Assembly (NCBI GenBank): GCA_944548615.1 | Contig: OX155972.1 | Span: 4,296,475-4,360,474 of the forward strand | Direction of reading: 5' to 3' | From: Micropterix aruncella | Lineage: Eukaryota > Arthropoda > Insecta > Lepidoptera > Micropterigidae | DNA: 64,000 bases | Shown: positions 11,014 to 21,939 of the stretch, piece by piece | Numbering within the stretch: the stretch's first letter is position 1 | Layout: each line of letters opens with the position of its first letter | Program-made: the position numbers and the translations under genes | Notes under the pieces: model-generated | Told to the model about the DNA's origin: nothing | The model's database searches: none | The model's input: only the letters and a program-made list of their open reading frames with translations

Positions 11014-12828
11014 GTAATGTAAGCGTATAAATTTATACAAAAAACATCTCGATTGACTTGAGATTAACTCGTCTGCTACATACGATGTATAAATGTTATA
11101 TTTGATTAAATTTGGCGAACGCGTCTTCTACACGTGGCGTGGACTAGCGATGGGTCGTTCTGGGTGCACCCAATTTTTGAGCCCTACTCCCTTCCCGAAA
11201 GAACTCTGCTAGTTCCTGCTTCTTTTACATTGGTTAAAATTTTTGCAAAAGTATTTAAGGAAATGAAAACCAAAAGGACAATGGGTAATTTTGTACCCAG
11301 TTGGGAAGTTTTTTGTACACTTTGCCATATATACAGAAACTAAAGCGTATTACAAGTGAATCATTTGATTCTAAATTAGCTAAGCTTTAGGGGGTTTTCT
11401 GGTCTAGGAATTTTAAATAATTGTTTTTTTCCTTTACATTTTTTAAAAAGTTTAGACATTTAAGAATATGTCCTAAAAAGGATTTTCAAAAATTCGAATT
11501 ATAATCGAAGTTACAGAGACTTTTGTGACGTGGCAATAAACCGATCGTTCCAGAACGAATCGATCAATAGACCCCCGTACTATAATGTAATCCACGACTT
11601 GATTATGAAGCTAGAACCGCTCGTTTAGCTGTAAGAACTTGAAAATGTTAATTTCAAAGTAGAACCAAATATGAGAATTAAGTACCATTATCTGAGTTAC
11701 GCTCCCAAAACTTGTCTCGAACTTTAAGTAGCGGTATAGTTTCACGGCAGACCGCGGCAATTTATTGAAATTTCTTACAATATCTCCGCGCTCGACAAAA
11801 AGTACTATAACTATAGAACTACTATAGCAATCATAAAAAAAAAATAACTTTCTCATGATTAAATTAAAATTTCATATATAGAATATTGAAATCTCATTTT
11901 GTAAAACAATTAGATAATTATGAATAAATATGAGAAAATCGAAAAAGTGAAAAAACTCAACATTTCTAACCTGTACTTGTCTTACGGAAAAATACGGAAT
12001 CCTATTTAGAAATTGTAAATACTATCGTGATCTTTATTAGATTTTCTATCAAAAGTAATTTTTCGTTTTGCTTATTTACATACAAAAATATTTAAATATT
12101 AGGTCATAAAAACCAAAAAAAAAATTGATGATTTCTCGAAAAAAAAAATATATACATATATATTTGTCAATGGAATTTTACCAGAAATATCCGCGAAATG
12201 ACACGCGAAATTATTCTAGCGCCCGTCCATGTATCTCTGGTTATAATGAGATATTTGGTATGGATTTTAGGATGCGTTCGAATTAGAAAATAATATTACT
12301 GTGCGCTCCGGGAGCAAGCCGCCAATATTGGTCGTTACGTGTCAACGGTGTTCTGATGTGCAACCAAATTTGGTTGTTACGTAGCCGAAGGGTTTAAACG
12401 CTTTTTTCACGAAACTACTTTTTTCATACTGGTCATTATATCTCAACTTCTACTTCAACGATTTATTTGAAATTTAGTGAAAATCACCTTTGCTTATCCC
12501 GGATTTCCGGGACCAAAAATTAAAAAAAAAAATGGAAAAACCAAATTACAGTGGCAAAAAGTTTTTTTTTAATAAGATTTTCAAAGTTAAAGTTTAGGAA
12601 AAAAGCACAAAGGTCAACAATTGTTAAGGTTAATAAGGACTATCCATCGCTATAAAGAAAAATCTTGAAATGCCGTTTCACCCACCGTGCGACGCTATGT
12701 CTGGTTCTAATTCGTAGCAGAGAGTGATCTTCCTGATCTGATCCTTGCTAATGCGATGGCCTTCGGAATATGCTGCTTCGAAATGTGGAATATAATCTCA
12801 AATACTCTCCAACTTCCGAAATGTGAAG

Positions 12829-13139
12829 TTTCTTGGTGATTTTTATAACCGTTCCAACGACACGGTTTTCAGGAGTTCTGATGTCCCGAGCAAACAAGCC
12901 CTGGAGAACTTCCTTCCCAAACTGGCGGTGGCTAACTACTCCAATTTCCAAGATGTTCCAGAATACACTGGAATAGAAAGCTCGGACTACATGCAACTAC
13001 TTCTGAACATATCGTTCACTTTTTCATCCACCCTTACTACTGGAACATCGTCAACGCCAATGTTCTTGGAGCCTACCGTCACTGAACTGGGATTATGTTA
13101 TGCTGTCAACTCAAAAACTGCAATATATAATTCACCAAG
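12829..13139 (+). CDS. ppk: ppk-A exon: extracellular finger/knuckle region
   Basis: It encodes FLGDFYNRSN...ENFLPKLAVANYSNFQDV...SSDYMQLLLNISFTF...FLEPTVTELGLCYAVNS. The modules F-L-LA-NYSNF, DY--LLL-(N/K)-S and the TELGLCY-xN motif are the standard order of the pickpocket extracellular domain. An in-frame stop at 12,793 limits the exon. The only AG between that stop and the coding block is at 12,827-12,828, giving a phase-0 start. It ends ...IYNSP + AG|GTTTGT in phase 2. Possible N-glycosylation sites are NRS, NDT, NYS and NIS. The acceptor context is pyrimidine-poor, so the start is the least certain boundary of the gene. Confidence 0.87.
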
Positions 13140-13530
13140 GTTTGTATTCTATAAGAGAATGCTTTGTCTCTTCTACTCTTTATTGTGAAATTTCACATTG
13201 GGAGGGTTTTGTTATCGAATGGTAAACTTTTAAGCAACTCTATTATGAAGTATTTATATGTATGTGTGCGCTAATATGTGTATAAGTTTGCGTGAAATCG
13301 AAGACTTATAAAAAGACGTAAGACTTCTTTAACTTTATAAAAAGGTTCAAAAACGAATTCACTGCGTAAATTTTGTAGCACCCGCTGTTTCGGCGATATT
13401 GCAATCGTAGTTGTTCAGTCAGTCTACCCTGGACAACCCTGGATTTTAAATCTTTTTATAATACGTGTCTTATTTTTGTATTTGATCGACAGAATTTAAA
13501 TGCAATTCCTTTAATTTATCCTAACGGAAA

Positions 13531-13602
13531 ATGGTGAGCCGGAAATCGAACCCGGAACCTTACATTTGAAGATCAGGCGACGTAACCACTATGCCTTGTG
13601 AG
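13531..13602 (-). repeat. tRNA-derived SINE head
   Basis: On the minus strand it reads aaggcatagtggttacg (box A-like), then ggttccgggttcgatttccg (box B and T-arm) and gctcacc. It therefore has an internal pol III promoter layout. The 5' acceptor strand does not pair with the 3' gctcacc, so this is not a functional tRNA gene. Confidence 0.65.
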
Positions 13603-13620
13603 ATAATAACCGTTTTTAAT

Positions 13621-13890
13621 ATTCTTCTTCTTCAGGCACCTTCTCGTCTTCGGAAGTTGGTGATCTATCTCAACAGTTGGTTAGATATCTCAACAGTAGA
13701 TGCTGTGTCCCGGAACAAGGAATTAATGCTCTTTGCTGCTTCTTATAATGTGGCTAAAGTATTCCAGCTTCCGTCGTTTCGCCAACATGTGCAGCTCCAA
13801 TTCTTTCCCCAATCTTTGGAAAAAACCACCAAACCTCCTAATTTGATTTTTGGAGACGCGACGAGTTGGATGGAAGGTCGATCGTAAACA
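13621..13890 (-). mobile_element. probable RTE-type retrotransposon 3' region
   Basis: The stretch starting attcttcttcttcaggcacc with cttcggaagttggtgatc resembles the RTE 3' end at 29,755-29,880 (attcttcttcttcaagtgcc, tcggaggtcagcggtt). The 98-codon plus-strand open frame over it is then a by-product of the repeat. The match is by eye only. Confidence 0.4.
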
Positions 13891-14295
13891 GCCATTTTGT
13901 GCCCCCTAACTACCGAGGGCCCATGTGTCCCGCATCGGCTGCACCGACTTAGTTACGCCACAGTACCATTAATCGCATTTTTATATGGGCTGATTACGTC
14001 ACAGAAATAATACGGATACATTAGAATGCCATCTATTAAACTACTATTAATATTCTTATAATAATTATCTATTTTATATGTATACATGGATTAAGCTCTA
14101 TTTTTTTTATTTTTATTGTCTGCCGTGTAAAGCCGACTTTAGTCAGGGCTATTGTCAATTTAATATTTCTGTTTTAATAGTTTTATATCTACATATATTA
14201 ATATATTACTAGCAACTGACGAATTCTAATATGCGATAATTAGCTTTAATTGATAATTCATGCTTTTATTGTATATCCTGAATGAATAAATTGAA

Positions 14296-14319
14296 TAATA
14301 ATAATAATAATAATAAAAG
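14296..14319. repeat. (AAT)n microsatellite
   Basis: About eight aat/taa units, probably a tail or seed associated with neighbouring retroelement sequence. Confidence 0.8.
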
Positions 14320-14425
14320 CCTTTATTCGCTGACCGTATTATACAATTTTGCCTTATGTGGTAAAACAATATATTTTATTATTTTTTTAATCTAATTTTT
14401 AAATAAGGTATTATAATATTATTCT

Positions 14426-14556
14426 TCAGCAGCCATTGTTTTGGTCAGGTTGTCCTTCGTCATAGGCCTCCCCCATTTTCTTCCATTCATCTCTATTCCA
14501 AGCCAACCTTCTCCATCCTTTCGGTAAATCATCTTCCCATCTTTTAATTTCACGTC
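14426..14556 (-). pseudogene. RTE-clade reverse transcriptase C-terminus fragment
   Basis: The minus-strand frame gives GREIKRWEDDLPKGWRRLAW followed by NRDEWKKMGEAYDEGQPDQN and a stop. The pattern KRW-DD...W...A-(N/D)R--WK---EA is the extreme C-terminus of insect RTE-type non-LTR polymerases. Only this tail remains, which is the usual result of 5' truncation. It lies in a ppk-A intron, on the opposite strand to the gene. Confidence 0.75.
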
Positions 14557-15384
14557 CTTTTTGTCAATATACAGCTACCAGAATTTAAACAACCATCGTT
14601 ATCCTAGAAATGGGAAAAGACAAAAAGGACGAATAAATTGAATACTGAATACTAAATACTGAGTACTTGAAAACTTAAGCGCGTAATTATTAGGTATTCA
14701 AAATTGTATACAAAATTAATAATTGACATATTCATGTCAATAATTTTAAAATAATATTGTTATATAATATTTTATTTTGAGATAGAATACCGTAACGGCT
14801 TGTTTAAAACGCGATATATCGGGTGTTTGGCAGAAAAACCAATACATTTTTTTGAGGGATTGGAAAGGTGATTTGATACCTTACACCTACAGACCCTATG
14901 CCCTAATTGTCACCGATTTTTTTTAAATATGTTTTTTTTTACTATCCGAAAACCTGCGGTTAAGTCGTTATATCTTTTTTGGTTATGGTAGTAATAGCAC
15001 GAAATAACTTGTGTTGTATTTTGCGATTTATTATTATTCCAAATGAATTAATACTTGATGTAAACAGTTTCAATCAAACGACTTACAAGCTTCCAAACTC
15101 CTAAATATGTGTAAATGTTTGAAAATTGCCAAGATCTAGATTCATTTAAAATTAACTATAAGGTACTTTGCACATAGCTTAGTTTTGAAAAGTTTGTTAA
15201 ATTATAGCCGTTCCAATGATAATAGAAAACACTGTATATAATAGAAACACTAAAAGATAATAGTCTTTGATCAAAATAAGAGGTAATTCTTTGTCAGGGC
15301 TGAACACCCACTCTTATAATGAAATAATTTTTTTTTGCCTTTTCGTGGAACCCGCCTTGTTGCCTATTGGAACCATCTTCTAGG

Positions 15385-15490
15385 TGGGGATTTGTAGCAT
15401 CACGCAGTCAAACACTGAGGCGGTCACCCATCCCAGTGTTAACCGCGCCCGCCACTGCTTAACTTCGGTAACAACGAGGAGAACCGGTAT
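15385..15490 (-). repeat. 5S rRNA-derived sequence (SINE3-like or 5S pseudogene)
   Basis: The reverse complement reads ataccggttctc, then accgaagttaagcagtggc, gggcgcggttaacactggga, tgggtgaccgcctcagtgtt and tgactgcgtgatgct. This matches the order and sequence of animal 5S rRNA (CGGTTCTCGTCCGATCACCGAA, TTAAGCAGCGTCGGGCGCGG, TGGGTGACCGC...). The first ~45 nt of 5S and several paired positions are missing or altered, so it is not an intact 5S gene. The internal control region is partly preserved. Confidence 0.8.
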
Positions 15491-15629
15491 CAAAGGGGCT
15501 ACGGACGTTACTTTTAAAAAATGCAGTCAACGCGTGCATTAACAACGCATACAATAAAAGTAATTTTGTACTATTACTGCCACAAAGAAAAAAGTTATGA
15601 CGACTTAAACGCAAAATTTCATGTAATAT

Positions 15630-16245
15630 TTTTTTTAAGCTATTGCATAGCTTTTATCGCGGGCCTAGGCCAGCGCGGCGACCGAATGAAGAAATTTCTC
15701 AACGAAAATTAATGATTTTAAACTGATAATTACGTCTAAACGAGTACTGCTTACGATTCGAAAAAAATATATGTTAAACAAGAACATTTTCCTAATATTC
15801 TTAGCTTTGAATATTTTAGATTTTGTTTATATCACGTAGTGTAATTAATTTGTGAAATTAGGTCTAACCGAACACAAAAACGACTACTACGCAAATACTA
15901 TCTGGCGTATTATTATGAAACCTGCACCATTTTAAAGATAATTTAATTATCTATCTTTTTATCTACGATTTTTTTCGAATAATCCGTTTTTTTTTTGCTT
16001 TATCGAATAAAGAAATCGTTCGCGGCGCTCTATCGGAAGACGTTTAAATTATTATTCCGAATCATTTGCTTCCGCAGCCGCAAATGATTCGGAATAATTT
16101 CAACGTTTTCCGATAGAGCGCAGTTATGTGATATGAGAAAAAATTAAATAAATAAATAATTATAATTGCATAAGTTGTTAAAAATGCTATGCAACAGCTT
16201 TACCGCGGCAGTCCCCTAGTGCCACACGTATTTTTTTTTTTTTTA
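15630..16245 (+). mobile_element. 600-bp hairpin element, copy B
   Basis: Same ends and internal hairpin as copy A: ttaagctattgcatagctt at the left, ctatgcaacagctttaccgc and gtgccacacgtatttttt at the right, and the hairpin at about 16,022-16,120. It is in ppk-A sense orientation within an intron. Three nucleotides are gained in the left arm of the stem (aaattattattccg versus aaattattccg). Confidence 0.85.
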
Positions 16246-16261
16246 AAAAGTGGCTTTTAGG

Positions 16262-16712
16262 ACAATTTGTTTTTAAATTTGTTGTGTGGGGCATTTCTAA
16301 GGTTTTTATGAGCCTTGTAACACAGCGAACATTGCTGATCTATTGTATTCGCCACCTACTATAGTTCTGCGCTAAGCCTCGTGTCATTTAAGAACCTCAA
16401 CAGGCTTTTGGCGCCTGATTGTTTTACCTCCTCTAGTTGGAGGTAATGACCACCCACCCAAATGGGTGTATCTTTTACGCATCTGCGGGCCACACTCGCA
16501 CATGAGGTGCAGGGGAGTTTCCTCTGCCCCTTGGCAGAACCTGAACATTTTCGTGTCCCGGAGCTTGAGGTTGTACATGTGTTTGTTCAGGCCATAATGC
16601 CCAGTGAGCGCTGCTCACCAGTATGCGTAAATTGTTCCTATTTAGCGATAATGCTTCACGGGTAGTCTTACGGTCGTAAGCCTTGATTAGCGCTTTGGAA
16701 TGATTCAACCAT
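16262..16712 (-). pseudogene. non-LTR retrotransposon 3' end (RNase H/zinc region), minus copy
   Basis: Minus-strand frames give FRFCQGAEETPLHLMCECGP followed by QMRKRYTHLGG, with frameshifts upstream. The CxxC...H...C tail follows the RNase H domain in several insect non-LTR elements (jockey superfamily / R1-I group). It forms an inverted repeat with 16,787-17,265. The element is dead: the frame is broken several times. Confidence 0.75.
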
Positions 16713-16786
16713 TTCTATCAAAAAGCACTTTTGAGATATCTGTCTTGCATACACGCTATTGGTTATAGCTTTTTAGCAAGGCAGCT

Positions 16787-17265
16787 CTTATGGCACTACC
16801 GTCGTATACCATTAATTCAAAGCTGGTTCAAAACTGCGTATCACTACTGAATTCCCTGGGCGAAAAGAACAGGGTAATTCTAAGATGGGTTCCCGGCCAT
16901 GCAGGAATCGAGGGAAATGAAAAAGCCGACGAACTTGCTAAGACGGAAGCCAAGTGGACGTTATACGGCCCCGAACCTTGCTGTGGCGTACCAAAAGCGA
17001 AAATGTGCAGGTTCTGCCAAAATGCAGAGGAAACTCCCCTGCACCTCATGTGCGAGTGTGGCCCGCTGATGCGTAAAAGATACGCCCACTTGAGTGGTCA
17101 TTACCTTCAACCAGAGGAGGTAAAACAATCTGGGGCCTAAAGCCTGTTGCGGTTCTTAAATGACACGAGGCTTAGCGCAGAACTATAGCAGGTGGCGAAC
17201 ACAATAGATCAGCAATGGTCGCAGTGTTACAAGATGTTACTTAGAAAAGCCCCAAACAACAAATA
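16787..17265 (+). pseudogene. non-LTR retrotransposon RNase H and zinc tail, plus copy
   Basis: A 116-codon open stretch (16,790-17,140) contains VILRWVPGHAGIEGNEKADE-LAK, the C-terminal signature of an RNase H domain, then CRFCQNAEETPLHLMCECGP. The upstream polymerase is missing. The flanking 3' sequence (gcttagcgcagaactatag, gaacacaatagatcagcaat) is the reverse complement of 16,262-16,400, so the two fragments face each other tail to tail about 70 bp apart at their inner ends. Confidence 0.8.
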
Positions 17266-17396
17266 AAAATAATAGAATAGTAATATAGCTTCTTATAAAG
17301 GTATTTATAATCAAAAAAGACTGTTGTGGTATCTGTATTACACACATGCTACAACCTCACATCAAATATTGGAAACAGCACTTTCTCTATTTATAG

Positions 17397-17511
17397 CTAC
17401 CTCAAAGCTAATCGATGGGACTATATTGAGAACAACAATGTTTCGGTTAACGTCCATCCACTCGACGGTGAAGTATTTGCCCAAGTGTTGAACATGTCTA
17501 CTGGATACGAT
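17397..17511 (+). CDS. ppk: ppk-A exon: HPLDGEVFAQV segment
   Basis: The acceptor is ctttctctatttatag|C with a good pyrimidine tract, in phase 2. The preceding exon's AG plus C makes Ser, so the joined protein reads ...IYNSP-S-YLKANRWDYIE..., matching the usual YNSP-Y(W)K--RWD transition of pickpockets. It continues VNVHPLDGEVFAQVLNMST-GYD|GTAAGT (phase 0). The HPL-GEVFAQ-xN motif is family-specific. Open frame exists upstream of the acceptor but is intronic by this model. Confidence 0.9.
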
Positions 17512-17904
17512 GTAAGTATATAGAATTTAATTCCTGATTAACCAAAAAGCTAAGTAGTCACCAACAACTGGAGCTGTCAACTATAAACGGGTGAAACTGT
17601 CACCTCTCAGTCCAACAAGGCATCTGTGTACCGAAATCAAGTCTCTAAATGCAATATTTCGAGATTGAAGTATCACTAGCGCGCCCTCTGGTGGACCAAT
17701 TTTAACTACAATCTTTTCAACTCTTGATATGTCCGAATGATACCTGCATGCCAAATTTTAGCTCAATAAAGCTCAATAAAGCGTTTAGGCGCTATCATAA
17801 AGGAATACAGACACCCACACACATACACGCAGAATCACAGACAGACCTCAGTCTGGAAATGGTCATAATCTTCTTACACCCCCATCCCCTAAATATAACT
17901 ATAG

Positions 17905-19100
17905 CTCTCGACTACAACGGGTGAACCCGTCGCCTCAGAATGTTTTAACGATAGTCGATCGTTCTGTCTCCCGTGAGGTGAGCGTAGAAGACTTGGGACG
18001 AAAATAGTCCACTGTCTAGTTACGTCACTCGCCCGTAAAAAACCAACGCCTGACCGCAATAACAGGATTATTCATCCAGCGGTCGACACTCGCGCCCTTA
18101 CTTCCAGTTGCAACCAGATTACTCCGGTCTTCCAACTGGTTACAGGCTCGAGGTCGCTTGCGCGTTCCTCTCCCTTAAGTAACGGTGATTCGGTGTTTAC
18201 CGATTCTATATCGAAGTACGGCATCCTTTGACATCTTGCGGTGTCGACTACAACAGGCGAGCCCGTCACCACAGGACGTTTTAACGATTAGTCGTTCTGT
18301 CGCCCTGCAGTGAACGTAGAAGACTTTGGACAGTACAATCCTACGTCCAGCTACGTCACAACCCGTGAGAGTCCAACGCCTTACCGCGAGTGAGCCAGGA
18401 ATAAACCCGGCGGGCTCGAGATACTCGCGCCCTCACTTCCAATTGTGACCAGATTTCTCCGGTCTCTCGATTGGTTCCGAGTTCGAGGTCGCTTGCGCGG
18501 TCCTCTCCCTTACGAAGCGGTGAAACGGCATCCTTTGACAGGCTGTTTACCCGGTATCGGGTAGCCGCAGTTGCCGTAAAGTTAACAACTACCCTTCTAT
18601 AGTAAACACGGTCATTTCCAGTCTCCCCGGCTATCAGTCTGAATGCACAATCGATTGGCTGACGACGCACGTTGCGCAAACCGCCCAGGAGCGCCCTAAG
18701 GTTGATTCCGAGGGAAAATTGGTCCGCAGGTCAGAGTCCTTCCTGGGCTCGAACTTCTACGTGGAGGCTGCCGGATGGGTGTTGAACCATGTGTTGGCGG
18801 ATCTTACATCTTTAGCTCCCCGTAGCAACGATTGTTCCTTTAATGTTGGAACGCCCCTAAATTGATTTTCAATAAGTGCACAGTGTTTGTGACGTCTCTG
18901 AGCTAATAGGCCCTTTCTGAGTTGGCCACGAGGATCCATTTGTTCAGGGTTGGTCACACTCACGAGTCAACACCCATCCGGCGCCCTCCACGAATGAAGC
19001 GCAAGCCCGGGTAAGACCCATCCGGCGGCAACAACCATCCGGCGGCCTTCCTGTGGTTGGTTCAGGGTTGGTCACATCCATCCGGCGGCCTCGACGCATG
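17905..19100 (+). mobile_element. two GC-rich TIR-family copies in tandem
   Basis: The copies start at cgactacaacgggtgaaccc (17,908) and cgactacaacaggcgagccc (18,246), each followed by gtcg/gtcacc, ttttaacgat and a gttctgtc-gtga--gtagaagact block. Downstream blocks ttccaattgtgaccagattt, tctccggtctctcgattggt and gcttgcgcggtcctctccct mark the family. Open frames on either strand (up to 107 codons) occur in parallel in other copies without conservation of a protein, so none is called. Confidence 0.75.
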
Positions 19101-20165
19101 AAGTGCGAGCCTAGGCAGGACTCTGGCCTGCGGGAGGTAATCTTCAAAGGCAAAAAGATTAGGGTAATCATGGAAAAATAAATAAAAGTCCTGAATAATA
19201 TTACGAATAAAAGGCATAATAACATAATAATAAAATAACATCAGTAGGACATCTCGAGCCCGTTTTCGAAATAAGTACCTAGACTTCGCCGAACCACCAG
19301 GGTTGCCACAACAAAAACACAATTAACAAGTTGTGATCCCATTAAAGTAGAAATGCATTTTTTTATAATTATTATGTACGTCTTTGTATTTTTGGTTTAT
19401 AGATCAAGAGTCGGTTCCCAAAATTGTACTGTAAAAGAATATATGAGTTAGTGCTGACTTTGTGTGACAGCATTCATCACTTGTTGCATGTGTTCAAAAT
19501 ACCTACGTTTTAGTAAGTTAAAGTAGGTATTTAACAAAAACGCATCTACCTACCTACCTACGCACTCACATACCTATGCACCTACTAACGTTACCTAGAC
19601 ACATACTTACCTACGCAAATGTACAATAAACGTTACCTCGTAAATGTAATTTCGTAACGTAAATTTAATTACTCGTAAATGTAATTTCTGATAGGTTGCA
19701 TTACAGAAAACATTCCACTTTTGTATACTTAGCTGTCCCACGACAGCCCTGACTGGCTAGCACCGAGGCGCCCGAGAATATATATAGTGGTAGCGTACGG
19801 ACAACGGGCGCTTGTATGAGTGCGAAATCGGTGCATACTATGGAGATTTTATACTGTTCTTATTTGACTATGGTAATATGAAAAAAAGTATAAATAAACA
19901 GAATAATCATGACCATATAATCAAGGCAACCTGAAATATGAGTTCGTAATAAAAAAAAGTGTGTATTATTCATATTCATTTTGTTAGTATACTGGTATAC
20001 AAGTCAGATACAGATTGGCAAACATCCATACATATTAGCAAACAAACATTTTTTTATCGTGAAGAAAAAATAACAATTAAAAAAAATACATGAATAATGT
20101 AAAAAGAGGAAATACAAGACAAAATGCAAAGAAATCAATAAACACTTTAGCCACCAAAGCATTTT

Positions 20166-20700
20166 AGACTTCACTGGAGTAATATTCCTCCAGTGAGTAA
20201 AACGCCTTATCTGTGAGGTACCTCTTAAGGCGTCTCTTAAACACGTCAAGAGATTGCGCCTGCCTAATGTGCTCGCTGAGTTTGCTGTAAACCGCTGGGC
20301 CGGCGATATAGGCTAGCCTCTCCGACTTGGATAATGCATGACTTACCGAACGTAGCATGCTTCGGGATCTTGTTGGATAGTGGTGATGCACACCATTCAC
20401 TTCGAAATCGGCTAGATTTCTGCGAACGAACAGCGCTACTTCCATTTATACATGGACGGCAGCGTCACGATGCAGAAATCTCTAAACAAAGGCCTAGCTG
20501 GCGTATCAAGCGCCACACGCGCTATTGTGCGGATTGCATGCTTCGGCATAACGTAGGCCCTCTGCCTGTCGGCTGCTCGCCCCCATAACTCCGCGCCGTA
20601 CGTTAGCAGTGAATGAAAATATGCAAAGTAACACATGCGCAGCGCGGATAAATCGAGAAATGAAGCGATGCGATGGAGTGCATAGCACGCTCTTCCCAAA
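20166..20700 (-). pseudogene. CR1-like reverse transcriptase C-terminus
   Basis: Minus-strand pieces in two frames: CYFAYFHSLLTYGAELWG...AIRTIA, then HHYPTRSRSMLRS...GPAVYSKL...DVFKRRLKRYLTDKAFYSLE. The order (YFHS--TYG--LWG, QKR-like helix, YxTR, F+--L--L) is the post-RT C-terminal region also seen in the fragments at 41.2 and 45.8 kb. At least one frameshift separates the parts, near 20,440. Everything upstream, including the catalytic RT core, is absent. Confidence 0.75.
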
Positions 20701-20825
20701 TTATCACATAAAGCATCAAAGACGATCCCAAAGTATAGATTGTCACTTTAGGATCAATTATTAAACAAAGTCTATAATAATCGTCTTTTTGTCTATCTGT
20801 CTTGTTTTTTTGTCTATGATATCAG

Positions 20826-20950
20826 GTTTTCATACATGGACCTCTAGAAACTCCAGATATAGCAGCCCAGCGACATGTGTCTCTACAAGGTCACTATATG
20901 AAAATATACGTCAAGGCGCTATCTATCTACACCACAGATGCAGCTAAAGG
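20826..20950 (+). CDS. ppk: ppk-A 125-nt exon (VFIHGPLETPD)
   Basis: The acceptor is atgatatcag|GTTTTC (phase 0) and the donor is AAAGG|GTCAGA (phase 2). It encodes VFIHGPLETPDIAAQRHVSL, QGHYMKIYVKALSIYTTDAA and KG. This corresponds to the pickpocket segment between the GYDV and CRFP motifs (stretch with P-----D, then hydrophobic beta strands). The identity rests mainly on phase, position and its exact-length paralogue at 61,023-61,147. By eye the two exons differ at 11 of 125 nucleotides, five of which change residues. Confidence 0.9.
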
Positions 20951-20999
20951 GTCAGAATCACCTCTTTTTAACACGCTTTTATTAGGTCGACCTGTATGT

Positions 21000-21330
21000 A
21001 ACTATGTAATGGAATCTAAGGTAACTAATTTAACCATCTTCCAAGGATCGTAGCATCATGAAAATTAGCAGCTGTATGTAGTTCTGATGACAATACAATA
21101 ATATGGTACTGTCGAACTGATCTGATGATGGAGTCGGAAGATATGAACTGGAACTTCATGATGGAACATGGTATCATAGCTGTGTTTGGACTTGTTAGAA
21201 AAGTCTTGGAATGAACTTTGACCACGATTAGCTTTCAAGGTCTGATGATGAAGCCGGAAGATAGGCACTGGCATTCCATGATAGAATATCGTATCATAGC
21301 CGTGTGTATGTGAATATCGTAAGCATGTTT
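21000..21330. repeat. duplicated 'gatgatggagtcggaagat' segment
   Basis: The block tctgatgatggagtcggaag...catgatggaacatggtatcat (21,120-21,175) recurs as tctgatgatgaagccggaag...catgatagaatatcgtatcat (21,241-21,297). It is a two-copy local duplication of about 120 bp in a ppk-A intron and is non-coding. Confidence 0.6.
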
Positions 21331-21479
21331 TTAGTGTTTTTTTTAACTATTAATTTATTTGCAAGTTTATTTACCTTGCACTGTTTGTTTGTTAGTATGT
21401 TTAGTCAAATCTTGCAAACTGAATTAAAACCACGTCCTGTTATTCTATGGTGTTGACATTTTACATTTTTATGTTGAGC

Positions 21480-21910
21480 ATGAACTGATTCTACACCCAG
21501 GATCGGCTCCCGACGAGGCTAATCTTCCACGGTCAACAGCATAGACACAAAAGTTTGTATACGAAGTCAATTATAATAGACCGTTCTAAATGTCACCATG
21601 ACATGCCCGTTGCACCCAGTGGGGGACTCCTGACGTGGGGGACTCCTCAACGCTCAACAACACAGAAACGAAATTTTATATACTCCTTTAATTATGATAG
21701 CCCGTTCGCGACAGGGCTCCTGCAACCAGGGTTGGCTTCCAACGAGGGGACTACTCAGCAGTCAACAGCACAGATACGAAATTTTGTATACGCAATCCAG
21801 CTATGATGGCCAGTTCTGAGTTTCACTATGACATGGCTGCTGCATCCAGGGTTGGCTTCCAACGAGGGGACTCCTCAACGGCCAACAGAACAAAAAAGAC
21901 ATTCAGCATA
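21480..21910 (+). repeat. ~115-bp minisatellite family, first ppk-A array
   Basis: Units contain cagcacagatacgaaatttt, gtatacg-attcaattatgat, agcccgttc, caccatgacatg, gctgctgcacccagggttgg and cttccaacgaggggactcct in order. About three to four degenerate units are present. The same unit recurs at 22,930-23,290, 40,370-40,700 and, inverted, 59,195-59,395. Confidence 0.8.
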
Positions 21911-21939
21911 GCATTCAAAATACATTCTCAAATACAATC

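Larger units (their letters stand above)
13200..17396. other. ppk-A intron, filled with repeats
   Basis: This is the 4.26-kb intron between two phase-2-compatible exons. Apart from the SINE, RTE, 5S-like, hairpin-element and inverted non-LTR features listed separately, the sequence (13,200-13,500, 13,900-14,290, 14,600-15,380) is AT-rich, and I see no exon in it. Confidence 0.6.
17512..20825. other. ppk-A intron with repeats
   Basis: Contains the 17,600-17,830 dispersed repeat, GC-rich family copies (17,905-19,100) and a CR1-like 3' end (20,166-20,700). It also holds a scrap of the 370-bp repeat at about 19,860-19,990 (atcatgaccatataatcaag, gcaacctgaaatatgagttc) and short tacctacctac runs near 19,548-19,625. 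I see no exon in the remainder. Confidence 0.6.

Noticed and set aside
13531..13602. Functional tRNA gene
   Set aside because: The T-arm and box B are good, but the acceptor stem has no pairing partner and the anticodon arm is not well formed; treated as a SINE head.
13591..13887. 98-codon + strand open frame considered as a ppk exon or clip-domain protein
   Set aside because: No DEG/ENaC motif, wrong place in the exon order, and the start matches RTE 3' sequence on the other strand.
15385..15490. Functional 5S rRNA gene
   Set aside because: The 5' part is missing and several conserved paired positions differ.
17320..17396. Open sequence upstream of the HPLDGEVFAQV exon as coding (VVSVLHTCYNLTSN...)
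   Set aside because: The exon start at 17,397 is phase-compatible with the preceding exon and has a clear pyrimidine tract; starting earlier breaks phase.
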